Assembly (NCBI GenBank): GCA_029263115.1
Contig: JAJCYC010000127.1
Span: forward strand, 1 to 39,120
Origin: Pseudonocardia sp.
GTDB lineage: Bacteria; Actinomycetota; Actinomycetes; Mycobacteriales; Pseudonocardiaceae
DNA: 39,120 nucleotides
Reading direction: 5' to 3'
Shown here: positions 15,712 to 24,600 of the stretch, one piece after another
How the letters are laid out: each line of letters opens with the position of its first letter
Position numbering within the stretch: position 1 is the stretch's first letter
Made by a program: the position numbers and the translations under genes
Notes under the pieces: model-generated
Database searches by the model: none
The model's input: only the letters and a program-made list of their open reading frames with translations
What the model was told of the DNA's origin: nothing

Positions 15712-17306
15712 ACCGCCCGACGAGGCGACCCACCACGACAGGCGAGGAGATCCTGCGGCAGCTCGACGCTCGCCGGACCCTGGCAGCTCTGCACGACCCG
15801 CCGCCGGCGAGAGACATTTGGGACGGGGATCCGACTCCGCTGGCGGCCCGCCGGCTTCTGCCGCCGTTCCCGGTGGACGTCTTCCCCGGCTGGCTCTCCG
15901 ACCAGGTCCTGGCGGTCTCGGAGTTCACTCAGACCCCGCACGACCTGGCGGGATCGGTCGCTCTCGCCTGCTTGTCCACGGCGGCCGGCGGCCGAGCCAT
16001 CGTCGAGGTCCGTCCGGGCTGGCGTGAGCCGGTCAACCTCTACACGGTCGTCGCCCTGCCGCCGGGCTCGCGGAAGTCGGCTGTGTTCGCCACCATGTCC
16101 GCGCCGTTGCTCGCCGCCGAGCGCCAGCTTGTCGAGCAAGCCCGCCCGGCGATCGTGCATGCCGATCTGACCCGCAAGGTCGCCCAGAAAGACGCCGAGC
16201 GCTACACAGCTACCGCCGTTTCGTCGAGCAACGCCGAGAGTCGCGTCGAGGCGCTGGCCATGGCCGCCGACGCGGCCCTCGCCGCCGACCAGCAAGCCGT
16301 GTCGGCCCTGCCGCGCCTGGTGGCCGACGACATCACCACGGAAGCCGCTGCCACGTTGCTTGCCGAACAAGGCGGCCGACTCGCCGTCCTCTCCGCCGAA
16401 GGCGGGATCTTCAGCACCCTGGCCGGTCGCTATTCCGGCGGCACTCCATCGCTGGAGGTGTTCCTCAAAGGCCACGCCGGCGACCTGCTCCGGGTCGACC
16501 GGAAAGGCCGCCCCGCTGAACACATCGAGCATCCCGCCCTGACCCTCGGCCTCGCCCTGCAGCCCGAGGTGCTGCGCGATATCGCCCGCATCCCCGGATT
16601 CCGTGGACGGGGCCTTCTCGCCCGGATCCTCTACTCGCTGCCGGAGAACACCGTCGGCCGCCGCCGCATCGGAACCCCCGCCGTTCCACTGTCAATCACC
16701 ACGGCCTATGACCAGCACCTGCAGAACCTGGTCCTCACTCTCGCCGCCACCACCGAACCCCCGCTGCTCCCGCTCAGCCGGGAGGCGAACGACCGCGTGC
16801 TGCAGCTGGAGCGCAGTCTCGAACCCCGACTCGCCCCGGAAGCCGAACTCGGCCACATCACCGACTGGGCCGCGAAACTCACCGGCGCCACGACCCGCAT
16901 CGCTGGCCTACTTCACCTCGCGCAAGGCGCCCGGACCGGCGACGTCCCAGCAGCCACCATCGATGCCGGCGCCCGGCTCGGCCATTACTTCCTCGCCCAC
17001 GCCCTGGCCGTGTTCGACACCATGGCCGCCGATCCGCTCCTCGACGACGCCGCAGCCGTCCTCGACTGGATCATCCGCACCGATCAGGCCCGATTCACCC
17101 GCCGCACCGCCTTCACCGGTCTGTCTCGCGCTCGCTTCCGCAAAGTCGCCGATCTCGAACCGGCCCTGGATCACCTCATCGACCACGGCTTCATCCGCCC
17201 GGGACCGACCCCGCCGCCTACCGGCGGCCGGCCGGCGTCGACGCCGTTCGAGGTCCATCCCCGTGCCGCACAAGCCGCGAAAGCCGCGGAACCCATCACG
17301 CGCTGA
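15708..17306 (+). CDS. DUF3987 protein, likely replication helicase-like
   Basis: A 532-residue protein. It shows the DUF3987 pattern: PFPVDVFPGWLSDQVLAVSEFTQTP, VYTVVALPPGSRKSAVF-like Walker A zone (ALPPGSRKS), LAVLSAEGGIFSTLAGRYSG (Walker B-like) and FRGRGLLARILYSLPENTVGRR. The family accompanies prim-pol proteins in phages, plasmids and integrative elements and is thought to be an atypical replicative ATPase. The Walker A is degenerate (PPGSRKS, without the usual G-K-T/S), as is common in the family. The C-terminus is a winged-helix-like segment and an alanine-rich end. It starts in the prim-pol stop (ATGA). Confidence 0.83.
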   Translation: MNRPTRRPTTTGEEILRQLDARRTLAALHDPPPARDIWDGDPTPLAARRLLPPFPVDVFPGWLSDQVLAVSEFTQTPHDLAGSVALACLSTAAGGRAIVEVRPGWREPVNLYTVVALPPGSRKSAVFATMSAPLLAAERQLVEQARPAIVHADLTRKVAQKDAERYTATAVSSSNAESRVEALAMAADAALAADQQAVSALPRLVADDITTEAAATLLAEQGGRLAVLSAEGGIFSTLAGRYSGGTPSLEVFLKGHAGDLLRVDRKGRPAEHIEHPALTLGLALQPEVLRDIARIPGFRGRGLLARILYSLPENTVGRRRIGTPAVPLSITTAYDQHLQNLVLTLAATTEPPLLPLSREANDRVLQLERSLEPRLAPEAELGHITDWAAKLTGATTRIAGLLHLAQGARTGDVPAATIDAGARLGHYFLAHALAVFDTMAADPLLDDAAAVLDWIIRTDQARFTRRTAFTGLSRARFRKVADLEPALDHLIDHGFIRPGPTPPPTGGRPASTPFEVHPRAAQAAKAAEPITR

Positions 17307-17319
17307 CCTTTCGCGGCTT
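17272..17319. terminator. Dyad across the DUF3987 stop codon, possible terminator
   Basis: AAGCCGCGAAA (17272-17282) and TTTCGCGGCTT (17309-17319) are perfect 11-bp complements separated by 26 bases, with the stop codon inside the loop. A stem of this strength could end the replication transcript or shape the 3' region. No U-tract follows. Confidence 0.4.
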
Positions 17320-17343
17320 CTGCGGCTTCTGCGGCTTCTGCGG
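17313..17343 (+). repeat. Three-copy 9-bp tandem repeat
   Basis: GCGGCTTCT occurs three times in a row (17313-17321, 17322-17330, 17331-17339) plus a partial fourth (GCGG). It lies immediately after the DUF3987 gene. Short direct repeats here could be iterons, but the unit is shorter than a typical iteron. It could also be a simple expansion. Confidence 0.7.
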
Positions 17344-17610
17344 CACGCAACTCTACGCTCACGGCCGCGCGGGCCGAGAGCCATGGTGGTCCGCCTGCGG
17401 CGGGGCCTGCCGGCCCGTGGCTTGGCACGGCCGACCTCCCGGTAAAGGGCACTCCGCTGCGCTCCGTGTCACTGCGTGACGGCCCTGGCGGGCCGCCCTT
17501 GACCGCGAGCCTCCACGGCCGCGCCGGGGCGCCTTACGGCGGCGGGGGACAGCACCCCGCCACCCCAAGGGGTCCGGGCCGACAGGCCCACCAGACATCG
17601 GGAGGCCACG
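17344..17610. other. Non-coding region with stems, candidate origin
   Basis: No convincing gene lies in these 267 bases; the frames found are GC-skewed shadows. The region holds small stems: GTCAC-TGC-GTGAC (17468-17480) followed at once by CGGCCC-TGGC-GGGCCG (17480-17495), and a run of CCGCCACCCC-type sequence later. Tandem stems and no coding sequence between replication genes and another element gene are compatible with an origin of replication or of transfer. The ribosome binding site GGGAGG of the next gene occupies the last bases. Confidence 0.4.
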
Positions 17611-18105
17611 ATGCACGTTCACCACACCACCCAACACAAGACCGCCGATCAGCGCCGGCCGGTGTTGACCTCCACCGTGATGGCCGTGGTGCTCCGGGTC
17701 GCCGGACCGGTCGAGACCGGGGTCGTTGCTCACGCGCTGGGTCACCCGGAACGGCAGATCAGCGTCCGGATCGGCGACGTCGTGGTCCACCTGCGTGATC
17801 CGAAGGTGGCCGAGCTGGTGCGGCAGCGCTGGGACGCCGGGCTGGGAGCAGCACTATGGCTGCGCGAACGGGTGTCCCAGACCTGGCTCGCCCCGCGCCC
17901 CGATACCTACCCGGCAGCGGTCAGCCTGCAGCTCACCGACAAGGTGCGGGTTGCCCACCGGCTCGTGCCCGCCGACCCCAACCGGCGCCAGCCCGCATAC
18001 CTCGAGGCCCGTGTCGATCAGCTCATCTGGCAGGTCTGTGATCTCACTGCTTGGCGGGCGATCGGGGACGCCTGGTTGCGCGCCCACCAGCTGCTCCGGC
18101 AGTGA
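17611..18105 (+). CDS. Hypothetical element protein
   Basis: A 164-residue soluble protein with a good GGGAGG ribosome binding site before the ATG. It has a beta-rich first half (VMAVVLRVAGPVETGVVAH, RIGDVVVHLRDPKVAELV) and a helical second half (LEARVDQLIWQVCDLTAWRAIGDAWLRAHQLL). No known domain is recognised. Its neighbours are the prim-pol/DUF3987 replication pair on one side and a DnaA-box dyad on the other. Codon use matches the rest of the element. Confidence 0.72.
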   Translation: MHVHHTTQHKTADQRRPVLTSTVMAVVLRVAGPVETGVVAHALGHPERQISVRIGDVVVHLRDPKVAELVRQRWDAGLGAALWLRERVSQTWLAPRPDTYPAAVSLQLTDKVRVAHRLVPADPNRRQPAYLEARVDQLIWQVCDLTAWRAIGDAWLRAHQLLRQ

Positions 18106-18117
18106 CGGGGCGAGTGG

Positions 18118-18150
18118 CTGGTGTGGACAACATCGAGTTGTCCACACCAG
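18118..18150. repeat. Perfect 14-bp inverted repeat made of two DnaA-box-like sites
   Basis: CTGGTGTGGACAAC (18118-18131) and GTTGTCCACACCAG (18137-18150) are perfect inverted copies around a 5-nt ATCGA. Each arm contains TTGTCCACA (one on each strand), which equals the actinobacterial DnaA-box consensus. The arrangement suits an origin site bound by host DnaA. A hairpin terminator for the upstream gene is the alternative, although no U-tract is present. Confidence 0.6.
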
Positions 18151-18187
18151 CGCGCCGGCGCCCTTCCGAATCTGCGCCGGTGCGCGC
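18150..18187. repeat. GC-rich imperfect inverted repeat next to the DnaA-box dyad
   Basis: GCGCGCCGGCGC (18150-18161) pairs with GCGCCGGTGCGCGC (18174-18187), leaving a 2-nt bulge and a 12-nt loop. It lies between the DnaA-like dyad and the next gene start. It could be part of an origin or a leader hairpin. Confidence 0.45.
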
Positions 18188-18199
18188 ACCCTGCCCGCC

Positions 18200-18553
18200 A
18201 TGACAATCTCAACCGACATGGCGGCAACTGTCGTGACGGCGGGACCCGTGCACCGCTGGCTGATGTCCGAGGACTCCGCGGGCCTCTTCCCGGTGCGTAC
18301 CGGGACGGCCGCTACCGCAGCGCAAGCCTGGACGGAGGCCATGCACGCCGGGGCCGTCGCCCTGCTCGACGGTACGGTCCGCCACCACCTGGCCATCGCC
18401 GTCGACGATGAGCTCCCCACCTTCGGCTACAGCCCGGGCCGTGACCGTGGCGGCCGCCTCGACCCCGTGGAAGTCCGCCACGATCTCACCGAGCTGCTCG
18501 CTGACACGCTCCACAATCTCAGCGGAAGCCGGCCCGAGTTGGCTCAAATCTAG
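18200..18553 (+). CDS. Hypothetical protein at the end of the element
   Basis: A 117-residue protein that reads well (VHRWLMSEDSAGLFPVRTG, AWTEAMHAGAVALLDGTVRH, EVRHDLTELLADTLHNLSG) with high GC at codon third positions, unlike the opposite strand. No domain is recognised. There is no clear ribosome binding site before the ATG at 18200; an ATG at 18218 is an alternative. It converges on the narK2-like gene with only 11 bp between the stops, and this is where the mobile-element genes give way to nitrate respiration genes. Confidence 0.6.
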   Translation: MTISTDMAATVVTAGPVHRWLMSEDSAGLFPVRTGTAATAAQAWTEAMHAGAVALLDGTVRHHLAIAVDDELPTFGYSPGRDRGGRLDPVEVRHDLTELLADTLHNLSGSRPELAQI

Positions 18554-18564
18554 GGCGCGCGCCA

Positions 18565-19998
18565 TCACGACGGCTTGGGGGCGCCGGGCCGGGCGTAGCG
18601 AAGCCAGGTGATCACGATGCACATCACCGCGAAGGCCGCGCCGATGTAGTAGAAGTACTCGGGCCGCATCAAAGTGAGCCCGACGCCGAAGAAGAATGGC
18701 CCGAAGGCGGCGATCGCGCCGGTCCAGCCGATCACCCCGCCGGCCTGGCGGCGGTCGAAGATCATCGGCATCTGCTTGAAGGTCGAGGCGTTGCCGATCC
18801 CGGCGAACAGGAAGATCGCCAACATGCCGTAGAGGAAGCCGGTGAACTGGTCGTGCAGGCCGGAGGATCCCGCAGTGACATCGGGGGACAGCGTGGTGCT
18901 CGTGTACAGGACGGAGAGCAGGATGCCGATCCCGCTGAGGAGCGTCCAGCGTGCGCCGCCGAACCGGTCGGTCAGCGGGCTGAACAGCACCCGTGCGCCG
19001 GCGCCGATGAGCGGGCCGAGGAAGGCGTATGCGACCGGGTCGGGGATGGCGTAGCCGGCCACGAGTACCTTGGTGGTCCCGTCGGCGAGGCGGGTGGCGA
19101 TCTCGGCGTTGCCGCCGCCGTACAGGTTCTTGATCAGTAGGCCGAACTGGCCGGACAGGCCGGCGAAGGTGCCGAAGGTCATGATGTAGAGCAGGGTCAT
19201 CCACCAGGTGTCCTGGTTGCCGAAGATGTCGAACTGCTGGCGGATGTTGGTCTTGATCGGGACGCTCTTCAGGGTCGTCCAGGCCAGGGCGGCGCCGATC
19301 AGCACGAACGGGACGTAGATGTAGGCGGCGTTCTGGTACCAGACCTGGGCGGGTGGCCGGCCGGGGAACTTCTCAGTCTGTGCGAGACCGAGAAACCCGA
19401 TCATCGAGAAGCCGACGGCCCAGGGCGTCAGGAACTGCACCAGCGAGACGCCGAAGTTCCCCACTCCGGCCTGGATGCCCAGCGCGGTGCCTTGCAGCCG
19501 CCGGGGAAAGAAGTAGGAGGTACTGGGCATGAAACCGGAGAACGCGCCGCCACCGATCCCGGACATGAACGCCAGCGCCAGCAGCCAGGCGTAGGACGTG
19601 CTCGAGTCCTGGACGGCGATGCCCCAGCCGGCCAGCGGCACCAGGAGCAGCAGCGTGGTCAGCGTGACCAGCTTGCGGGTGCCGAGCATCGGTGGCAGCA
19701 CCATCCACACCAGCCGGAGGAGACCCCCGGACAGTCCGGGGATCGCGACGAGCCAGTACAGCTGCCCGGTGGACAGGACGAAGCCGAGGTTGGTCAGTTT
19801 CGGTGCCAGCGCGCTGGCGATGAACCACGAGGCGAAGGCCAGCGTCAGGGTGAAGGTCGAGACGGACAGCGTCCGCCAGGCGAGTCGGCGGTCCCAGGTC
19901 TGGTCGTTCTCGGGATCCCAGTCGCGCAGCCACTCGCCGCCGGAGCGGACCTCGGGACTCGGCGTCGGTTGGCTCGGTGTTCGGCCGACGGTCGTCAT
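18565..19998 (-). CDS. narK: NarK2-type nitrate/nitrite transporter (MFS)
   Basis: A 477-residue protein with twelve hydrophobic spans. It carries nitrate-porter signatures of the NNP family, such as FMPSTSYFFPRRLQGTALG with GIQAGVGNFGVSLVQ, and a second-half GIGNASTFKQMPMIF motif. The larger size, the cytoplasmic N-terminal extension and the loop after the sixth span (QTEKFPGRPPAQVWYQN) fit the NarK2/antiporter group that exchanges nitrate for nitrite. Its ATG overlaps the stop of the NarK1-like gene by 4 nt. Together they give the NarK1-NarK2 pair that occurs as a fusion in some denitrifiers. Confidence 0.88.
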   Translation of the reverse strand: MTTVGRTPSQPTPSPEVRSGGEWLRDWDPENDQTWDRRLAWRTLSVSTFTLTLAFASWFIASALAPKLTNLGFVLSTGQLYWLVAIPGLSGGLLRLVWMVLPPMLGTRKLVTLTTLLLLVPLAGWGIAVQDSSTSYAWLLALAFMSGIGGGAFSGFMPSTSYFFPRRLQGTALGIQAGVGNFGVSLVQFLTPWAVGFSMIGFLGLAQTEKFPGRPPAQVWYQNAAYIYVPFVLIGAALAWTTLKSVPIKTNIRQQFDIFGNQDTWWMTLLYIMTFGTFAGLSGQFGLLIKNLYGGGNAEIATRLADGTTKVLVAGYAIPDPVAYAFLGPLIGAGARVLFSPLTDRFGGARWTLLSGIGILLSVLYTSTTLSPDVTAGSSGLHDQFTGFLYGMLAIFLFAGIGNASTFKQMPMIFDRRQAGGVIGWTGAIAAFGPFFFGVGLTLMRPEYFYYIGAAFAVMCIVITWLRYARPGAPKPS

Positions 19999-21344
19999 CG
20001 TGTTGCCTCCTTCAGCTCAGGGGTTTCGAAGTGGGTGGCCAGCTCGGGCGACTGCCGCTGGAGCATGTGGACGACGGTCCGGTGCATCCACACCGCACAC
20101 ACCAGGGTCAGCAGGAACAGGACGATGAAGGTGGCCGTCGGCAGGCCGGTCCAGCCGGTCGCGTAGGCGAACAGCGGCGGAAGGATGAAGCCACCGAGGC
20201 CGCCGAGCATGCCGACCAGCCCGCCGACGGATCCGACCTCCTGTGGGAAGTACTCGGGGATGTGCTTGTAGACGGCCGCCTTGCCGATGCCCATCGCGCA
20301 GCCCAGCAGGAACACGAGCACGGTGAACGGGACGATGCCGAGGTGGTAGGGGAGCACCTCGCGGTCGCCGGGCTGTAGGACGATGTGTCCGTTCGGCATG
20401 CTCAGCAGGAAGGTCGCCACGAGCATGACGGCGAAGGTGGCGTACATGACCCGGCGGGCGCCGAAGCGGTCCGAGCACCAGCCACCCAGCGGACGAAGGA
20501 GGCTGGCCGGGAAGATGAACAGGGCCGTCAGCAACGCCGCGACCGCAAGGGGGACGTGGAAGTTGGTGGTGTAGTACTTCGGCAGCCACGCCGAAAGCCC
20601 GACGTAGGCGCCGAAGACCGCCACGTAGTAGAGGCTGAATCGCCAGACCCGCGGCTGGCGCAGCGGTGTGAGCTCCTGGCGCAGGCTTCTCCCGCGCCCG
20701 GGCTTGCGGTCCCGGCGGGGGGTGAACGCCCACAGCAGCGCGGCCACGGCCACGAGCAGCACGGCGTAGACGACCGGGACGAGCCGCCAGCCACCTTCGA
20801 CGAAGCCGAAGTAGGTGCTGCCGGCCGTGCCGGCGATGAGCACCGGGCCGATGAACTTGGTGACGGACGCGCCGACGTTTCCCGCCCCGAACACGCCGAA
20901 CGCGAATCCCTGCCGGTCGCGGGGCGACCAGGCGGAGTTCCACGCGATTCCGGCGGAGAAGCTGTTGCCCGCGAAGCCGACCAGGAAGGCCAGCACGAGC
21001 AGCATGCTGTAGCTGCCGGCGCCGGCGACGAGGTAGGCGAAGACCGCGGTCACCAGCAGCATCACGGTGAAGACGATCCGCCCCCCGACGCGGTCGGCGA
21101 CGATCCCGGCCGGGAGCCGCCACAGCGAGCCGTTGAGGATGGCCACCGCCGAGAGCCAGGAGAGCTGGACGTCGGTCAGCCCGAACTCCTGCTGGATCGG
21201 GATGCCGAGGACGCCGAACATCAGCCAGGCGGCGAACATCAGGGTGAACGCGACGGTGGACAGCGTCAGAACCCGGCGGGCACCATTCGGATCGGTCGGT
21301 GCCGGATCGGCCTCGGTACCGCGGGTCTGCAGGCTGGTGGACAT
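19995..21344 (-). CDS. narK: NarK1-type nitrate transporter (MFS)
   Basis: A 449-residue, twelve-span major facilitator. NNP-family features include WLSAVAILNGSLWRLPAGIVADRVGGR in the first half, AFLVGFAGNSFSAGIAWNSAW (the nitrate signature) and, in the second half, GCAMGIGKAAVYKHIPEYFP. The shorter form fits the NarK1/proton-symporter group, which takes up nitrate to start respiration. It is divergent from narGHJI across a 262-bp region with candidate DosR sites, and it overlaps the NarK2 gene downstream. Confidence 0.88.
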   Translation of the reverse strand: MSTSLQTRGTEADPAPTDPNGARRVLTLSTVAFTLMFAAWLMFGVLGIPIQQEFGLTDVQLSWLSAVAILNGSLWRLPAGIVADRVGGRIVFTVMLLVTAVFAYLVAGAGSYSMLLVLAFLVGFAGNSFSAGIAWNSAWSPRDRQGFAFGVFGAGNVGASVTKFIGPVLIAGTAGSTYFGFVEGGWRLVPVVYAVLLVAVAALLWAFTPRRDRKPGRGRSLRQELTPLRQPRVWRFSLYYVAVFGAYVGLSAWLPKYYTTNFHVPLAVAALLTALFIFPASLLRPLGGWCSDRFGARRVMYATFAVMLVATFLLSMPNGHIVLQPGDREVLPYHLGIVPFTVLVFLLGCAMGIGKAAVYKHIPEYFPQEVGSVGGLVGMLGGLGGFILPPLFAYATGWTGLPTATFIVLFLLTLVCAVWMHRTVVHMLQRQSPELATHFETPELKEATR

Positions 21345-21421
21345 GGGCTCTCTCCGTGTGTGCGGCGGATCGGCGACGCCGGATCGATCCCATGTTCCGT
21401 GTTCGGTGCCGGTGGATTCGA

Positions 21422-21435
21422 GGGACGAACGGCCC
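21422..21435. promoter_or_regulatory. Candidate DosR (DevR) box 1 between narK1 and narG
   Basis: GGGACGAACGGCCC fits the GGGAC-N4-GKCCC core of the palindromic DosR site on both half-sites. It lies about 78 bp upstream of the narK1 start. A DosR/DosS pair is encoded 9 kb away. Binding is inferred from sequence only. Confidence 0.5.
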
Positions 21436-21510
21436 GTCGGGTTCAGCGGAGGTCATCTCCTCGGGCTCGGTTGGGGGATTCATCGATGCCCTGGGGGGCC
21501 CGTAGCGTCC

Positions 21511-21524
21511 AGGCCATTGGGTCC
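21511..21524 (-). promoter_or_regulatory. Candidate DosR box 2, degenerate
   Basis: On the minus strand the sequence reads GGACCCAATGGCCT, matching the spacing and most positions of the DosR half-sites with several mismatches (GGACC instead of GGGAC, and GGCCT instead of GKCCC). It lies between box 1 and box 3. Confidence 0.3.
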
Positions 21525-21532
21525 TGCCAGGG

Positions 21533-21546
21533 GGGACCTTCGTCGG
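21533..21546 (+). promoter_or_regulatory. Candidate DosR box 3 upstream of narG
   Basis: GGGACCTTCGTCGG carries a perfect first half-site and centre (GGGAC-CTTC-GTC) and two mismatches at the end (GG for CC). It lies about 60 bp before the narG ATG, a position suited to activation. Confidence 0.5.
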
Positions 21547-21606
21547 TGGGAGCGCTGAGCAGCCGGTGTAAGGCTCGTGGCGATCAGTTCGAAGGGGGCC
21601 GAGGCA

Positions 21607-24600
21607 ATGGCGATCGACGCCGATGGTGGAACAGCCGGGCCGGGTGGAACCGACGGTCCGGCCGCCGATGCGCTGCTGCGGGCCGGGCAGTTCTTCACCC
21701 GCCGCGAGACCTCACCCGACCTGCGGGCGGTGTACCGCAAGGGCGGTCGCGAGGGTGACGTGTTCTACCGGGACCGGTGGAGCCACGACAAGGTGGTGCG
21801 CTCCACGCACGGGGTGAACTGCACCGGGTCCTGCTCCTGGAAGGTCTACGTCAAGGACGGGATCATCACCTGGGAGACCCAGCAGACCGACTACCCGTCC
21901 GTCGGCCCGGACTCGCCGGAGTACGAGCCCCGCGGTTGCCCCCGGGGCGCGGCGTTCTCCTGGTACACCTACTCGCCGACCCGGATCCGTTACCCGTATG
22001 TCCGGGGCGTGCTGGTCGAGATGTACCGGGAGGCCAAGGCCCGTCTGGGCGATCCGGTGCTGGCCTGGGCCGACGTCGTCGGCGATCCGGAGCGGCGGCG
22101 GCGCTACCAGCGGGCCCGGGGCAAGGGCGGGCACGTGCGGGTGTCCTGGGACGAGGCGGTCGAGATCGTGTCCGCCGCGCACGTGCACACCGCCAAGGTC
22201 CACGGCCCGGACCGGATCGCCGGCTTCTCGCCCATCCCGGCGATGTCGATGGTCAGCCACGCGTCCGGTTCCCGGTTCATCGAGCTGGTCGGCGGGTGCA
22301 TGACGTCGTTCTACGACTGGTACGCCGACCTGCCGGTCGCCTCCCCGCAGGTCTTCGGCGACCAGACCGACGTTCCGGAGTCCGGGGACTGGTGGAACGC
22401 CTCCTACCTGGTGATGTGGGGCTCCAACGTGCCGGTGACCCGCACCCCGGACGCGCACTGGATGGCCGAGGCCCGCTACAAGGGGCAGAAGGTCGTGGTG
22501 GTCTCACCGGACTACGCCGACAACACCAAGTTCGCCGATACCTGGCTGCCTGCCCAGCCGGGGACCGACGGGGCGATGGCGATGGCCATGGGCCACGTGA
22601 TGCTCAAGGAGTTCTTCGTCGACCGCCGGGTGCCGTTCTTCGTCGACTACGTGCAGCGCTACACCGACCTGCCGTTCCTGGTCACCCTCGAGGAAGACAC
22701 AGCGCGCGACGGCTATGTGCCCGGCAAGTTCCTCACCGCCGCCGACCTCGGTGACACCGCCGAGGGCGCGGAATGGAAGACGGTACTGGTCGACGGCCGC
22801 ACCGGGCAGCCGGTGGTACCGAACGGATCCCTCGGTTTCCGGTACACCGACTCCGGCACCGGCCGGTGGAACCTCGATCTCGGCGAGGTCTCACCCCAGC
22901 TGACCGTTCTCGACCCGAACCGGCCCGACGCGGTCGAGGGGGATGGCAAGCCTGCGGAGCCGGCGGGGCGGGTGTGCACAGTGCTGCTGCCCCGCTTCGA
23001 CGGTCTCGACGGCTCGGGCTCGGTGCTGCGGCGCGGGGTACCGACGCGCCGGGTGGCGGGGACGCTGGTCACCACGGTGTTCGACCTGATGCTCGCCCAG
23101 TACGGCGTCGTGCGCCCCGGGCTGCCGGGGGAGTGGCCGACCGGTTACGACGACGCCACCCAGCCGTACACCCCGGCCTGGCAGGAGCCGATCACCTCGG
23201 TGCCGGCGGCGCAGGTGATCCGGGTGGCTCGGGAGATGGCCCGCAACTCCGAGGAGTCCGGCGGCAAGACCATGATCTTGATGGGGGCGGGGATCTGCCA
23301 GTGGTTCCATGGCGACGCCACCTATCGGGCGGTGCTGGCTCTGCTGCTGCTCACCGGGTCGATGGGCCGCAACGGCGGCGGGTGGGCGCACTACGTGGGG
23401 CAGGAGAAGTGCCGTCCGGTCACCGGGTGGGCCACCATGGCGATGGCCACGGACTGGCAGCGCCCGCCACGGCAGATGATCGGTACCGCCTTCTGGTACA
23501 CCCACACCGACCAGTGGCGCTACGACGGCTACCGGGCCGACGCGCTGACCTCACCGCTGGCGCAGGGACACCTGGCCGGCATGCACACCATCGACACCAT
23601 CGCGCTGTCCGCCCGGCTGGGTTGGATGCCGTCCTACCCGCAGTTCGACCGCAACCCCCTGGACCTGGCCGATGAAGCCGCCGCCTCCGGAGAGGAGGTC
23701 AACGGCTACGTCGCGCGCCAGCTCGTCGACGGGGAACTGAAGTTCGCCATCGACGACCCGGATGCTCCGGAGAACTGGCCACGCTGTCTGACCCTGTGGC
23801 GGGCCAACCTGCTCGGCTCCTCGGCCAAGGGCGACGAGTACTTCCTCAAGCACCTGCTCGGCACGCACAACAACCTGCTCGCCGAGCAGGCCCCCGAGGA
23901 CGCCCGGCCACGCGATGTGGTGTGGCGCGAGGGCGACCCGCCGGAGGGCAAGCTCGACCTGCTGCTGGCGCTGGACTTCCGGATGACCAGCTCGACGCTG
24001 CTCGCCGACGTGGTGCTGCCGGCCGCGACCTGGTACGAGAAGCACGACCTGAACACCACCGACATGCATCCCTTCGTGCACGCGTTCACCCCGGCGATCG
24101 ATCCGCCGTTCCAGACCCGCACCGACTTCGACGCCTTCCACGCCATCGCCGGCCGGTTCAGCGAGCTCGCCCGGACTCACCTCGGTGTGCGCCGCGACAT
24201 CGTGGCGGTACCGCTGCAGCACGACACCCCGGGCGAGACGGCCCAGCCCGGCGGACGGGTGCTGGACTGGCGGGCCGGGGAGGTCGAGCCGGTGCCCGGA
24301 CGCACCATGCCCAACTTCGTCGTCGTCGAGCGCGACTTCACCGCCGTGGCGGACAAGATGGCCAGCATCGGTCCGCTGGTCGAGCGGCTGGGGCTGACCA
24401 CCAAGGCGGTCACCTACCACCCGGATCAGGAGATCGACTATCTCGCGGCGAAGAACGGGGTGATGCTCGGCGGGGCCGGCGACGGCCGCCCGGCGATCGA
24501 CACCGACGCCAAGATGGCCGAGGCGATCCTGACCCTGTCCGCGACCACCAACGGGCGACTGGCCGTCCAGGGCTTCGAGCAGTTGCAGCGGCGGACCGGG

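Noticed and set aside
17313-17343. Short tandem repeats as a CRISPR array
   Set aside because: The units are 9 bp and directly adjacent without spacers; there are no cas genes.
18209-18562. Minus-strand frame opposite the last element gene
   Set aside because: Its second half reads as Gly/Arg/His-rich noise, whereas the plus-strand protein has balanced composition and good third-position GC.
20017-21483. Long alternative frame over narK1 and its promoter
   Set aside because: It is an Arg-rich shadow in another frame of the same strand with no domain logic; the NNP transporter frame is unmistakable.
21577-21606. GTG start for NarG at 21577
   Set aside because: It lacks a ribosome binding site, while the ATG at 21607 has AGGGGG correctly spaced.
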